Assembly: GCF_000721105.1 (NCBI RefSeq)
Contig: NZ_JOEV01000033.1
Coordinates: 1-64,000, forward strand
Length of the DNA: 64,000 nucleotides
Direction of reading: 5' to 3'
Source of the DNA: Streptomyces cellulosae
GTDB lineage: Bacteria > Actinomycetota > Actinomycetes > Streptomycetales > Streptomycetaceae
The number at the start of each line of letters is the position of its first letter. Within the stretch, counting starts at the first letter, position 1. Of this stretch, positions 48,533 to 56,933 are shown piece by piece. The position numbers and the translations under genes were made by a program. The notes under the pieces are model-generated. The model was not told where the DNA came from. It worked only from the letters and a program-made list of their open reading frames with translations, and did no database searches.

Positions 48533-49365
48533 ACCGCACGGAAGGCCACCCCGTGATCGACCGCCCGCTCACCCTCGTCGACGAGCACGCGCACGCGTGG
48601 AGCCCGCAGGAGGCCCGGACCCGCTTCCGGGCGGGGCTCACGGGCCCCACCGCCGGAGTGGCGGCCGGCCACACCCAGGTCAACCTGATCTCGGTGCCCG
48701 CCGACTGGGCGTACGACATGCTGCTGTTCTGCCAGCGCAACCCCAAGCCGTGCCCGGTGCTCGACGTCACGGACGCCGGCTCCTGGTCGACGGTCCTCGC
48801 GGACGGCGCCGATCTGCGCACCGACCTGCCGCGCTACCGGGTGTGGCAGGACGGGGAGCTGGTGGACGAGCCGACGGACGTGCGCGCGCACTGGCGCGGT
48901 GACCTGGTGTCCTTCCTGATCGGCTGCAGCTTCACCTTCGAGTGGGCGCTGGCCGGGGCGGGCGTCCCGATCCGGCATATCGAGCAGGGCCGCAACGTTC
49001 CCATGTATGTGACCAGTCGCGCGTGCCGTCCCGCCGGGCGGCTGCACGGTCCTCTGGTGGTGTCCATGCGTCCGGTGCCGCCGCGGCATCTGGCGGCCGC
49101 CATCAGGGAGAGCAGTCTGCTCCCGGCGGTGCACGGCAGCCCCGTGCACTGCGGTGATCCCTCGGGGCTCGGCATCGCCGACCTCGGCCGGCCCGACTTC
49201 GGGGATCCGGTGGACGCCGGACCGGACGACATCCCGGTGTTCTGGGCCTGCGGGGTGACCCCCCAGGCCGCGGTGATGGCCTCCCGCCCGCCGTTCGCCA
49301 TCACCCACGCGCCGGGCCAGATGTTCCTCACCGACGCCCGCGACGAGCAGTACCGCGTGGCCTGA
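48529..49365 (+). CDS. DUF1445 / YcsI-type putative hydro-lyase
   Basis: A 278-residue protein of the DUF1445 family, recognised by [55 protein letters not shown] and [14 protein letters not shown]. Bacterial members (YcsI) are usually encoded beside pxpA, and the mitochondrial relative is a D-glutamate cyclase that interconverts D-glutamate and 5-oxo-D-proline. A role in 5-oxoproline or D-glutamate metabolism is therefore likely. It starts at a GTG overlapping the transporter stop. Confidence 0.88.
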   Translation: MNRTEGHPVIDRPLTLVDEHAHAWSPQEARTRFRAGLTGPTAGVAAGHTQVNLISVPADWAYDMLLFCQRNPKPCPVLDVTDAGSWSTVLADGADLRTDLPRYRVWQDGELVDEPTDVRAHWRGDLVSFLIGCSFTFEWALAGAGVPIRHIEQGRNVPMYVTSRACRPAGRLHGPLVVSMRPVPPRHLAAAIRESSLLPAVHGSPVHCGDPSGLGIADLGRPDFGDPVDAGPDDIPVFWACGVTPQAAVMASRPPFAITHAPGQMFLTDARDEQYRVA

Positions 49366-49381
49366 GCAGGAGAGACCAAGG

Positions 49382-50140
49382 ATGACCTCGATCGATCTCA
49401 ACGCCGACCTCGGTGAGGGCTTCGGCCGCTGGCGGCTGACCGACGACGAACAACTGCTGACCGTCGTCACCAGCGCCAACGTGGCCTGCGGTTTCCACGC
49501 CGGGGACCCGGCCACCATGCGGCGTGTGTGCGCCCTGGCGGCCGAGCGGGGGGTGCGGATCGGCGCCCAGGTCTCCTACCGGGACCTGGCGGGGTTCGGG
49601 CGGCGCGCGATGGACGTGCCGCCCGCCGAGCTGGCGGCCGAGGTGGCCTACCAGATCGGCGCCCTGGAGGTGTTCGCGCGCGCGGCGGGCTCGCGCGTGT
49701 CGTACGTCAAGCCGCACGGCGCGCTCTACAACCGGGTGGTGCACGACGAGGTGCAGGCCGGCGCGGTCGTGGACGGCGTGCTCCTCGCCGATCCCACGCT
49801 GCCCGTGCTCGGCCTGCCCGGATCGCGCCTGCTGCAACTGGCCGACAAGGCGGGCCTGCCGCCCGTCACGGAGGCGTTCGCGGACCGCGCGTACACCGAC
49901 CACGGCACGCTCGTGCCACGCGGCCGGAGCGGCGCCGTGCTCTGCGACCCCGAGGCTGTCGTGGAACGGTCCCTGGACCTGGCCCGCTCCGGCCAGGTCA
50001 CCGCCCAGTCCGGGGCACGCATCGCGGTACGCGCGCGTTCCCTGTGCCTGCACGGGGACACACCCGGCGCGGTGGATCTGGCCCGCCGGGTCCGGGAGCG
50101 CCTGGAGACGTCGGGCGTCCGGGTGGAGGCCTTCGTATGA
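49382..50140 (+). CDS. pxpA: 5-oxoprolinase subunit A (LamB/YcsF family)
   Basis: A 252-residue protein recognised by IDLNADLGEGFGRW, NVACGFHAGDPATMRR, GAQVSYRDLAGFGRRAMDV and YVKPHGALYN. PxpA with PxpB and PxpC hydrolyses 5-oxoproline to glutamate using ATP; all three are needed. It starts 16 bp after DUF1445 with AGGAGAG upstream. Its stop overlaps the pxpB start (ATGA). Confidence 0.94.
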   Translation: MTSIDLNADLGEGFGRWRLTDDEQLLTVVTSANVACGFHAGDPATMRRVCALAAERGVRIGAQVSYRDLAGFGRRAMDVPPAELAAEVAYQIGALEVFARAAGSRVSYVKPHGALYNRVVHDEVQAGAVVDGVLLADPTLPVLGLPGSRLLQLADKAGLPPVTEAFADRAYTDHGTLVPRGRSGAVLCDPEAVVERSLDLARSGQVTAQSGARIAVRARSLCLHGDTPGAVDLARRVRERLETSGVRVEAFV

Positions 50141-50754
50141 GGACCCTGCTCGTCGGCGACGACGCCCTGCTCGTCGAGGTGGCCTCGGGTGAGGAGGCAC
50201 AGGCCCTGCACGCCGAGCTGGTGCGGCGCCGCGCGGAGGGGTCGCTGCCGGTCCGCGAGATCGTTCCCGCGGCCCGTACGGTCCTCCTCGACGGTCTCGA
50301 CGACCCTGCCCGCCTGGCCTCCGAACTGTCCGCCGCCGAGGTCCCGCCCGCTCCCCCACGCGCGCGGGACGTCATCGAACTGCCGGTGCGCTACGACGGC
50401 CCCGACCTCGCCGATGTCGCCGCCCTCTGGGGCGTCGCGGAGCAGGAGGTGGCCCGGATCCACGCGGCCACCGAATTCACCGTCGCCTTCTGCGGTTTCG
50501 CCCCCGGCTTCGGCTATCTCACCGGACTGCCGACCCGCTACGACATCCCGCGCCGGGCCACTCCGCGCACGGCCGTCCCGGCGGGTTCGGTGGGGCTGGC
50601 GGGCCCGTACACGGGCGTCTACCCCCGCTCCTCTCCCGGCGGCTGGCAGCTGATCGGCACCACGGACGCCGTGCTGTGGGACCACACGCGGGTACCGGCC
50701 GCGCTGCTGTCCCCGGGCACGCGCGTGCGGTTCGTTCCGGTGGGGCGGTCATGA
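50137..50754 (+). CDS. pxpB: 5-oxoprolinase subunit B (KipI-like)
   Basis: A 205-residue allophanate hydrolase subunit 1-type protein. FCGFAPGFGYLTGLP and VPAGSVGLAGPYTGVYP are the family signature. It forms a complex with PxpC. It is coupled on both sides by ATGA overlaps, upstream with pxpA and downstream with pxpC. The Bacillus relative KipI inhibits a sensor kinase; in this operon the 5-oxoprolinase role is the clear choice. Confidence 0.93.
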   Translation: MRTLLVGDDALLVEVASGEEAQALHAELVRRRAEGSLPVREIVPAARTVLLDGLDDPARLASELSAAEVPPAPPRARDVIELPVRYDGPDLADVAALWGVAEQEVARIHAATEFTVAFCGFAPGFGYLTGLPTRYDIPRRATPRTAVPAGSVGLAGPYTGVYPRSSPGGWQLIGTTDAVLWDHTRVPAALLSPGTRVRFVPVGRS

Positions 50755-51620
50755 CGGACCGCGCGCTCGCCGTCGTCCGCGCCGGAGCCCTCACGACAGT
50801 CCAGGACCGGGGCCGCCCCGGTCACGCCCACCTCGGCGTGCCGCGCTCCGGCGCGCTGGACGGACCGGCGGCGGCGCTCGTCAACCGTCTGGTCGGCAAC
50901 CGCCCCGAGGCCGCCGTCCTGGAGACCACCCTCAACGGCTGCACGCTCCGGCCCCGCTCGGAGGTCACCGTGGCTGTGGCGGGCGCGCCCTGCCCGGTCA
51001 CCCTGGACGGCCGCCCCGTCGCCTGGGGCGCCCCGGTGCGGGTGCCCGCGGGCTCTCTCCTGGACGTCGGAACGGCCGTCTCCGGAGTACGCGGCTACGT
51101 GGGCGTGTCCGGCGGCCTCGCCGTCGAGGCGGTGCTCGGCAGCCGCTCCACGGACCTGCTGTCGGGCCTCGGGCCGCCTCCGCTCACGGACGGCGCGGTA
51201 CTGCCCCTGGGCACTCCGGGAAGGCCCCACGCGCGCGTGGACGTCGCTCCGCAACCGGCGCCCCCGGCCGAACTCGTCCTGCGCGTGACCCTGGGTCCGC
51301 GCGACGACTGGTTCACGCCGGACGCCGTGCGGGCCTTCACCGCCCGCACCTACCGGGTGTCCTCCGCGAGCAACCGCATCGGGCTGCGCACCGAAGGACC
51401 CGCCCTCGAGCGGACCCTGACCGGCGAGCTCCCCAGCGAGGGCATGGTGCTGGGCGCCGTCCAGGTCCCACCCGACGGAAGGCCCCTGGTATTCCTCGCC
51501 GACCACCCGACCACCGGGGGCTACCCGGTGATCGCGGTCGTCCACGCCGCCGACCTGCCAGCCACCGCACAGGCAGTTCCCGGCACGCCCGTGCGGTTCG
51601 TGGCCGTACGCCGCCGCTGA
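50751..51620 (+). CDS. pxpC: 5-oxoprolinase subunit C (KipA-like)
   Basis: A 289-residue allophanate hydrolase subunit 2-type protein: VQDRGRPGHAHLGVPRSGALD at the N-terminus, VYVGVSGGL-like core and SEGMVLGAVQVPPDGRP near the C-terminus. It is the third 5-oxoprolinase subunit, starting at an ATG that overlaps the pxpB stop. It is the last gene of the operon; its stop lies close to the end of the convergent, deleted glycosyltransferase. Confidence 0.93.
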   Translation: MTDRALAVVRAGALTTVQDRGRPGHAHLGVPRSGALDGPAAALVNRLVGNRPEAAVLETTLNGCTLRPRSEVTVAVAGAPCPVTLDGRPVAWGAPVRVPAGSLLDVGTAVSGVRGYVGVSGGLAVEAVLGSRSTDLLSGLGPPPLTDGAVLPLGTPGRPHARVDVAPQPAPPAELVLRVTLGPRDDWFTPDAVRAFTARTYRVSSASNRIGLRTEGPALERTLTGELPSEGMVLGAVQVPPDGRPLVFLADHPTTGGYPVIAVVHAADLPATAQAVPGTPVRFVAVRRR

Positions 51621-51639
51621 CCGTTCCTGAAGACTGAGC

Positions 51640-52133
51640 AGGAGCCCGAAGCGCTCCGCACGCGCGCGTGCGGCCTCCCAGCGCTCCTCCACGTGCCGGG
51701 CGAGCAGCAGTTCCACGGCGTCCGCGAAGGCGCCCCCGTGGTCCGCGGCGACCGCCCCGGCGGAACCGATCACCTCGGGCAGCACGGACGAGGCGCTGAC
51801 GACCACGGGCGTGCCGCAGGCCATCGCCTCCAGGGCGGCGAGCCCGGACGTCTCGGCGGGCCCAGGCGCCAGGCACACGTCGGCGGACGCCTGGAGCGCG
51901 CCCAGCTCCCCGCGGTCGGCGACGTGTCCGAGGAACGTCACCGGCAACCCGGTTCCCGGCCCGCTGTTCCAGCTGTGGGCGTCGGCCCCGGGCCCGGAAC
52001 CGGCGACGGTGGCCGGCGCGACGACGAGCGGAGAGTGACCGCGATCCACGAGGTGCCGGACGGTCTGGAGCGCGCAGTGGGCCACACCGTTCACATCGGG
52101 GGGAAAGGATTCGGTCACGATGACGACACGCAT
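51640..52133 (-). pseudogene. Internally deleted GT4 glycosyltransferase
   Basis: The frame starts like an intact GT-B glycosyltransferase (MRVVIVTESFPPDVNGVAH, residues 1-19). After about 60 residues it jumps to the C-terminal nucleotide-sugar domain (LPVTFLGHVADRGELGALQ, then APGPAETSGLAALEAMACGT and VLPEVIGSAGAVAADHGG). Full-length relatives have roughly 370-400 residues, so about 200 residues of the first domain and linker are missing, in frame. The C-terminus also runs past the expected end into sequence antisense to pxpC. It is very unlikely to be an active enzyme. The intact parent would have been a PimB/mannosyltransferase-like GT4 enzyme. Confidence 0.8.
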
Positions 52134-52366
52134 ACCCGTGTTGTCTCCGGGGTGGACGTGGCCGCGTCAACGTGGATCTTTCCGGACGAGGAACGGTCCA
52201 TGAGCGTTGCGCGGCACACCCGAGCAGGTCAGGCCCCGTCCATGCCTGGCCGGCCCGCGCGTCGCCCCACGTTCACCCAGCGGGTGCGCTGGTACCCGGA
52301 CAGTTCACGGGTGGGCGCACCTGAGCCAGATGCGATCAGGATCGGACGTATCCGAAAGACCGGCGT

Positions 52367-53785
52367 TCACATGGCGGTCGCGTCCGGTCCGATTCGGCTG
52401 CGGACGGCGGTCTGGACCTCGGCCTCCTCGGCCGGGTCGGCGGCGAGCCGGCGCAGCCGCTCGACGACCCGGGCGTCACCGGTCTCGGCGTGCCGGGCGG
52501 CGATCTCCCGGGTGCTCTCCTCGCAGTCCCACAGGCACTCGACGGCGAAGCCGGTGGCGAAGGAGGGGTCGGTGGCGGCGAGGGCACGGGCGGCCCGGCC
52601 GCGCAGATGAGACGAGGCGGTCTCACGGTAGACATGGCGCAGCACGGGGGCCGCGCAGGCGATGCCGAGCCGTCCGGTGCCGTCAACGAGGGTCCACAGG
52701 GTCGGCGCGTCGGGTCCTTCGCCCCGTACGGCCTCCCGGAGGGCGGCGAGGACGAGTTCGCTGTCCTGGGCCCCGCCCCGGCAGGAGAGCATCCGGCCGG
52801 CGGCGGCGCCCAGGGGATCGGGCCGGTGGGCCCAGCCGCGCGCCCGCTCGACGGCGGCGACACTGCGCATGCGTTCGAAGGCGTCCACGGCGGCGTCCAC
52901 GACGACGGAGGTGCCGGTGATCACCGCCACCTCGATCAGGTCGAGGGCCTCGGGATCGTTGCTGTCGGCGAGATAGCGCAGGGCGGTACAGCGGGCGCCG
53001 TCGGTGCCGTCCTGGGCGGCCCGGACGATCTCCGGCCGGTCCTCGGGTCCCGCCACGGCCACCAGACAGCGGGCGGCGGGCACATGGAGGGCCGCGCCGC
53101 GTTCCATTCCCTGCTGGGCCCACTCGAAGACGGCCCGCACGCTCCATCCCGGGCGGGGCCCGCTCGGTCGCATCTGCCGTTGCCAGCGGTCGAAGCAGCC
53201 GGTCTCCTGGGCGGCACGCACGCGCGTGGCGATCGATTCGCGCGGGTCGTCCGCCCACAACCGCCAGGGCCGGGGCTCGAAGGAGTCCCGCACGACGGCG
53301 GCCAGCTCGGCCTCGCCCTCGGCGTCGGTCGCGAACCGCGCCAGGACGGGCGCCGCCAGGGCACGCAGCCCGGCGTCGTCGTCGCGCAGCGCCAGTTCGT
53401 CCAGGGCCCAGGCCCAGTTGGAGCCGGAGGCGGCGTACCTGCGCAGCAGCGCGAGCGCGTCCCGCCGGCCGTACGAGGCGAGATGACCGAGGACCGCGAG
53501 GGCCAGCCCGGTGCGCGATTCCTCGGTGTCGAGTACGTCCTCGACGTCGAAGAGGTGGGCCTCGATCTCGTCCAGCTCGCCGTTCAGGTCGAGGAAGAGA
53601 CGGGCGTAGTAGAGGGAGCGGTTCTCCACCTGCCAGTCGTGGCGGGGATCGCGCAGCACGCAGTGGTTCAGCGCCGCGAGCGCTTCGGCGCGCGGTGCGG
53701 TGAGCGCGTGCAGTGTGCCGTCGCCGCGGCCCCGCTGGAGCAGGCCGAGCAGCGTACCGCTGGGCGCTATGACCGGATCGAACAT
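52367..53785 (-). CDS. HEAT-repeat protein
   Basis: A 472-residue helical-repeat protein without catalytic motifs. Successive ~30-residue Ala/Leu-rich units (for example ALAVLGHLASYGRRDALALLRRYA and ARALAATDPSFATGFAVECLWD) are typical of HEAT/armadillo repeats, which act as binding scaffolds. The ATG at 53785 (MFDPVIAPSG) is preferred over one five codons upstream because the family start reads this way. No partner is evident. A possible 19-codon frame lies 45 bp upstream on the same strand. Confidence 0.8.
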   Translation of the reverse strand: MFDPVIAPSGTLLGLLQRGRGDGTLHALTAPRAEALAALNHCVLRDPRHDWQVENRSLYYARLFLDLNGELDEIEAHLFDVEDVLDTEESRTGLALAVLGHLASYGRRDALALLRRYAASGSNWAWALDELALRDDDAGLRALAAPVLARFATDAEGEAELAAVVRDSFEPRPWRLWADDPRESIATRVRAAQETGCFDRWQRQMRPSGPRPGWSVRAVFEWAQQGMERGAALHVPAARCLVAVAGPEDRPEIVRAAQDGTDGARCTALRYLADSNDPEALDLIEVAVITGTSVVVDAAVDAFERMRSVAAVERARGWAHRPDPLGAAAGRMLSCRGGAQDSELVLAALREAVRGEGPDAPTLWTLVDGTGRLGIACAAPVLRHVYRETASSHLRGRAARALAATDPSFATGFAVECLWDCEESTREIAARHAETGDARVVERLRRLAADPAEEAEVQTAVRSRIGPDATAM

Positions 53786-53830
53786 GGGAAACAGCCTCAC
53801 ATCAAGCGTCGACGCAACCGGGGACGTGCA

Positions 53831-53890
53831 TTACCTGGCCGCGTGACAACACGTCGGGGCGCCCGCCGTTTCCTGCTTGCTGTAAGCCAT
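53831..53890 (-). CDS. Possible 19-residue peptide with adjacent cysteines
   Basis: A short frame encodes MAYSKQETAGAPTCCHAAR. It is preceded by AGAGGAAG directly at the ATG, though the spacing is short. It ends 45 bp before the HEAT-repeat gene on the same strand. The composition is unlike the surrounding Arg/Pro-rich shadow frames, and the CC-H end could bind a metal or be a leader-peptide feature. I have no family for it. It may be a leader peptide or a small protein. Confidence 0.4.
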   Translation of the reverse strand: MAYSKQETAGAPTCCHAAR

Positions 53891-54083
53891 CTTCCTCTGC
53901 CTCTCGTCGGTGGCCCATACGGACCGTGTCACGGTCCGCGCGGTGTGGCGTCATCCGCCCAGCCATCACGTCCGTCAACCACGAGGTCATGATGACTCGG
54001 CAGTTCCATCCGCCGCGACCGAAATTTCGGCGGCCCGTTACCGCCTCCCCCGTTCTGTGTGTCCGCCCTGGTCAGGGCAGGGT

Positions 54084-54476
54084 TCAGTGTGCGCCGAACA
54101 AATCGAGCAGCTGCGTCTTGCCGAACATCCGGGCCGTGTCGACGGCGGACGGAGTGCCCGACGCGGGATCGGCACCGGCCTCCAGAAGAGCCTTGATCAC
54201 TTCTTCCTCGCCCTTGAAGACGGCCCCGGCCAGCGGGGTCTGCCCCCGGTCGTTGATCCGATCGGCCTCGGCGCCCCGGGCGAGCAGGGCGCGTACGGCG
54301 TCGGCGTGGCCGTGGTACGCGGCGAGCATCACCAGGGAGTCGCCGCGGTCGTTGGTCAGGTTGGCCGGTACGCCCGCGTCCACGTACGCCACGAGCTCCT
54401 CGGTCTGCCCCCTCCGGGCCAGATCGAAGATCTTGGTCGCGAGCTCCACGACCTCGGGGTCGGGGGCTTCACTCAT
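54084..54476 (-). CDS. Ankyrin-repeat protein
   Basis: A 130-residue protein made almost entirely of ankyrin repeats: DRGDSLVMLAAYHGHADAVRALLARGAEA, DRGQTPLAGAVFKGEEEVIKALLEAGADP and flanking partial repeats. Such proteins mediate protein-protein contacts. The ATG at 54476 (MSEAPDPEVVELATKIFD) is chosen; the frame opens 22 codons earlier but without a ribosome site. No obvious operon partner; it is divergent from the small membrane protein gene. Confidence 0.88.
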   Translation of the reverse strand: MSEAPDPEVVELATKIFDLARRGQTEELVAYVDAGVPANLTNDRGDSLVMLAAYHGHADAVRALLARGAEADRINDRGQTPLAGAVFKGEEEVIKALLEAGADPASGTPSAVDTARMFGKTQLLDLFGAH

Positions 54477-54647
54477 CGGCCGGACCGCCTCTCCATGCAA
54501 CCGTTCAGGTGAATCGCCAGGGTACTGGCTCGCGCCGCACATGACCCGCGTTGCCGGAGGTAAGGATCACCGCGGACCCGGCCGGCCAGGAGAGTCCGGC
54601 TCAGCCGGCCCAGGACGACTCCGCCACCTGGGGGAAATCAACCGGTA

Positions 54648-54677
54648 TTCACTCAGTTGCACCTTTTATCGTATAGA
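54648..54677 (+). promoter_or_regulatory. AT-rich promoter ahead of the small membrane protein
   Basis: TTCACT (54648-54653) and TATAGA (54672-54677) are spaced by 18 bp in one of the most AT-rich stretches of the window. The distance to the gene start at 54749 leaves a leader of about 65 bases that contains two copies of GTGACTGTCCC. The -10 is good, the -35 weak. Confidence 0.5.
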
Positions 54678-54748
54678 TACATGCTGTGATCCTGGAAGTA
54701 CTCATGGTGACTGTCCCGTGACTGTCCCCACGAACCAGGAGAGCCCAA

Positions 54749-54943
54749 ATGATCCTGTCCATCTCAGGTGTGGTCCTGCTCGGCATCATCGTCTTCCTCT
54801 TCTTCCGCAAGGACGGCCTCAAGGCCTCACACGCCCTGGTCTCGGTGCTGTTCGGCTTCTATCTCGCGAGCACGGCCATCGCTCCGAGCATCAAGGCCGG
54901 CGGCGAGAGCCTCGCGAGCCTCCTCGGCGGAATCAAGTTCTGA
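54749..54943 (+). CDS. Small membrane protein
   Basis: A 64-residue protein with two hydrophobic segments (ISGVVLLGIIVFLFFR and ALVSVLFGFYLASTAIAP) and a short polar tail ending GGIKF. I know it only as a conserved small protein that precedes an FtsK-like gene in Streptomyces. It starts at ATG 54749 behind CAGGAGAG. The FtsK-like gene follows 51 bp downstream on the same strand, so they may work together. The sequence gives no specific function. Confidence 0.85.
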   Translation: MILSISGVVLLGIIVFLFFRKDGLKASHALVSVLFGFYLASTAIAPSIKAGGESLASLLGGIKF

Positions 54944-54994
54944 CGCCCCCACGACCGTACGCACCATGTCCGTACGCACCATCAGGAGACAGCA

Positions 54995-56704
54995 GTGGCC
55001 CGGCGCCCCCTCCCCCGCATCCTGAGCACAGGCAGCGCGCAGATCGCCCGGAGCCGGGAGCTGGCCCGGACGGCGGCCGACAGCGCCACCGACGTCCTCC
55101 ACCCGCTGATCACGATCACCCGCGGGCTGCGCCGGCTGGCATCGGCCGGATGGCGCAGGTGGGCCGAGACTCCCAAGGACAAGCGCGGGCCGCTGCTGTT
55201 CCTGGTGGCATCGGTGATCCTGGTGGTGGCCCTCGTCCCGTACGGCCCGCTGCTCGCCGTCATCACACTGATGGCGGCGGCAGCCTGGCAGGGCCGCGAC
55301 GGCGGGGAGCCGGAACAGGAGGGCCCCGACGAGTCGCAGACCCAACGACTCCAGTCGCTGTACGAGGCTCTCGTGCCGTACTTCTCGACCGCCGAGGACC
55401 CGGCACCGCTGTACGCGCACGGCGGCGAGTGGGAGAAGGTCTTCCCCGCGTACGAGTTCGACGAGACGGGCCGCACGACCCACCTCGTGATCCGCTACCC
55501 GGCGTACTTCACCGACGGCGAGGCGGAGTCCCGCGCCCGCATCGAGCAGTTGCTGCACGCCAAGTCGGGCCGCGGCCGCGAATACCACTTCGCCTGGGAC
55601 GAGGAGGGCAACCACCTCACGGTCACCGCCCTGCCCCCGCTGCCCACCGACATCGCCGCCCAGCGATTCGTCACCGCACCCGGCGAGACGGTGCTCGGCT
55701 TCACCGACCCCTCCGAGGTCCGGCGCACACTCCCCCTCACCTACGGTGAACAGCAGCGCGATGTCCCCCCGGTCGTCTGGCGCACCGGCACCCGCTCCAC
55801 CGAGCCGCACCTGCTGGTCGTGGGACAGCCGGGCAGCGGCACCTCCACCCTGCTCCGCTCGATCGCCCTGCAGGCTTTGCGGTACGGCGACGTGGTGATC
55901 GTCGAGGGCGGCGGCACCGGTGAGTACGCCTGCCTCACAGGCCGGGACGGCGTCCTCGCGGTGGAGTGCGGACTGGCCGGGACGCTGGCCAGCCTGGAGT
56001 GGGCGGCGACGGAGACGGAGCGGCGCCTGATCGCCGCGAACCGAGCCCGCCAGGCGGGTGATCCGCCGCCGGACGACACCAGACGGCCCCTCTGGCTCCT
56101 GCTGGACCGTCCGAGCGCGTTCGCCCACATCGCCGCCGCCGACGGCCGCAAGGAGCCGCAGTCCCTCCTCCAGGTCCCTCTCCGGCACGGCCGCGCGGCG
56201 AACGTCACGGTGGTCGTCGCGGAGCAGTTCGACACCGCGGACAGCCTGAGCGACGCGGTACGCCAGCACACGCGCGCGCGGGTCGTGCTCGGCCCGGCCA
56301 CCGGCCGGCAGCTGGAGACGGTCCTGGGCATGCGCCCGCCCACCACCCCGGTCACCCACGTCCCACCCGGCCGCGGCTACGCCCGCCTCGGGACGGGCCC
56401 GGTCCACCGCCTCCAGGTCCCGTCCACCCCGGACCCGGACGACGAGGCCACCAGCGACACGGACCGCCAGGCGGTACTGGCGTTGCTGCCCCCCAGAACG
56501 ACACCGGCGGACGGGGAGAACCTGCCGGGGGCGGAAACGGCGCAGAAGGCGGCGGCGGACGTGGAAGCGGCGGAGGCGGCTCCTGCGGGGGCGGTGCTGA
56601 GCGAGGCTGTACCAGTGGAGACGGTTCCTACCAAGGCGGTCACGACGAACGTGGTTCCAGCGGAGGCGGCGACGACGGAAGCAGTGGGGGCGGAGACTTC
56701 GTAG
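54995..56704 (+). CDS. FtsK/SpoIIIE-like membrane protein with altered Walker A
   Basis: A 569-residue protein. Two adjacent membrane segments (LLFLVASVILVVALVPYGP and LLAVITLMAAAAW) are followed by a cytoplasmic ATPase-like domain of the FtsK/TraB type. The P-loop reads VVGQPGSGTSTLLRSIALQAL, with Thr in place of the essential Lys of Walker A (GKT/S), so ATP hydrolysis may be lost. LWLLLDRPSAF could be a weak Walker B. The last ~80 residues are Ala/Glu/Val-rich and disordered. It starts at GTG 54995 behind AGGAGAC. It is probably part of a two-gene unit with the small membrane protein. Confidence 0.8.
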   Translation: MARRPLPRILSTGSAQIARSRELARTAADSATDVLHPLITITRGLRRLASAGWRRWAETPKDKRGPLLFLVASVILVVALVPYGPLLAVITLMAAAAWQGRDGGEPEQEGPDESQTQRLQSLYEALVPYFSTAEDPAPLYAHGGEWEKVFPAYEFDETGRTTHLVIRYPAYFTDGEAESRARIEQLLHAKSGRGREYHFAWDEEGNHLTVTALPPLPTDIAAQRFVTAPGETVLGFTDPSEVRRTLPLTYGEQQRDVPPVVWRTGTRSTEPHLLVVGQPGSGTSTLLRSIALQALRYGDVVIVEGGGTGEYACLTGRDGVLAVECGLAGTLASLEWAATETERRLIAANRARQAGDPPPDDTRRPLWLLLDRPSAFAHIAAADGRKEPQSLLQVPLRHGRAANVTVVVAEQFDTADSLSDAVRQHTRARVVLGPATGRQLETVLGMRPPTTPVTHVPPGRGYARLGTGPVHRLQVPSTPDPDDEATSDTDRQAVLALLPPRTTPADGENLPGAETAQKAAADVEAAEAAPAGAVLSEAVPVETVPTKAVTTNVVPAEAATTEAVGAETS

Positions 56705-56822
56705 TCGCCGTCGCCGGAGCGGGGGGGGGCAGCCCCGCCGCTGGCGCGCCCGCTCTCCAGCGGCCGCCGAGAGTGAGGGGAGGGTGGGCGCAACGGCACC
56801 CCTGCCGGCGCGGGCGAGCGAA

Positions 56823-56861
56823 CTCGTCTGGGTCTTCCTCGGCGAGATGTTCCCGAACAAG
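56823..56861 (+). pseudogene. Fragment resembling a sugar-porter MFS protein
   Basis: The translation LVWVFLGEMFPNK resembles the conserved motif in sugar-porter transporters that precedes a late transmembrane helix (the EMFP region). The rest of the gene is not recognisable on either side. It may be a relic of a lost transporter or a coincidence; the stretch is only 13 codons. Confidence 0.35.
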
Positions 56862-56933
56862 CTCACCAGCCCCCACGAACCCCCTTCACACCCGGCCCCG
56901 GCCCCCGCGTCCACCCCGCTCCACCCGTCCCAG

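Noticed and set aside
52490..53992. A 500-codon plus-strand frame across the HEAT-repeat gene
   Set aside because: Gly/Arg-rich shadow of the HEAT gene with no ribosome site.
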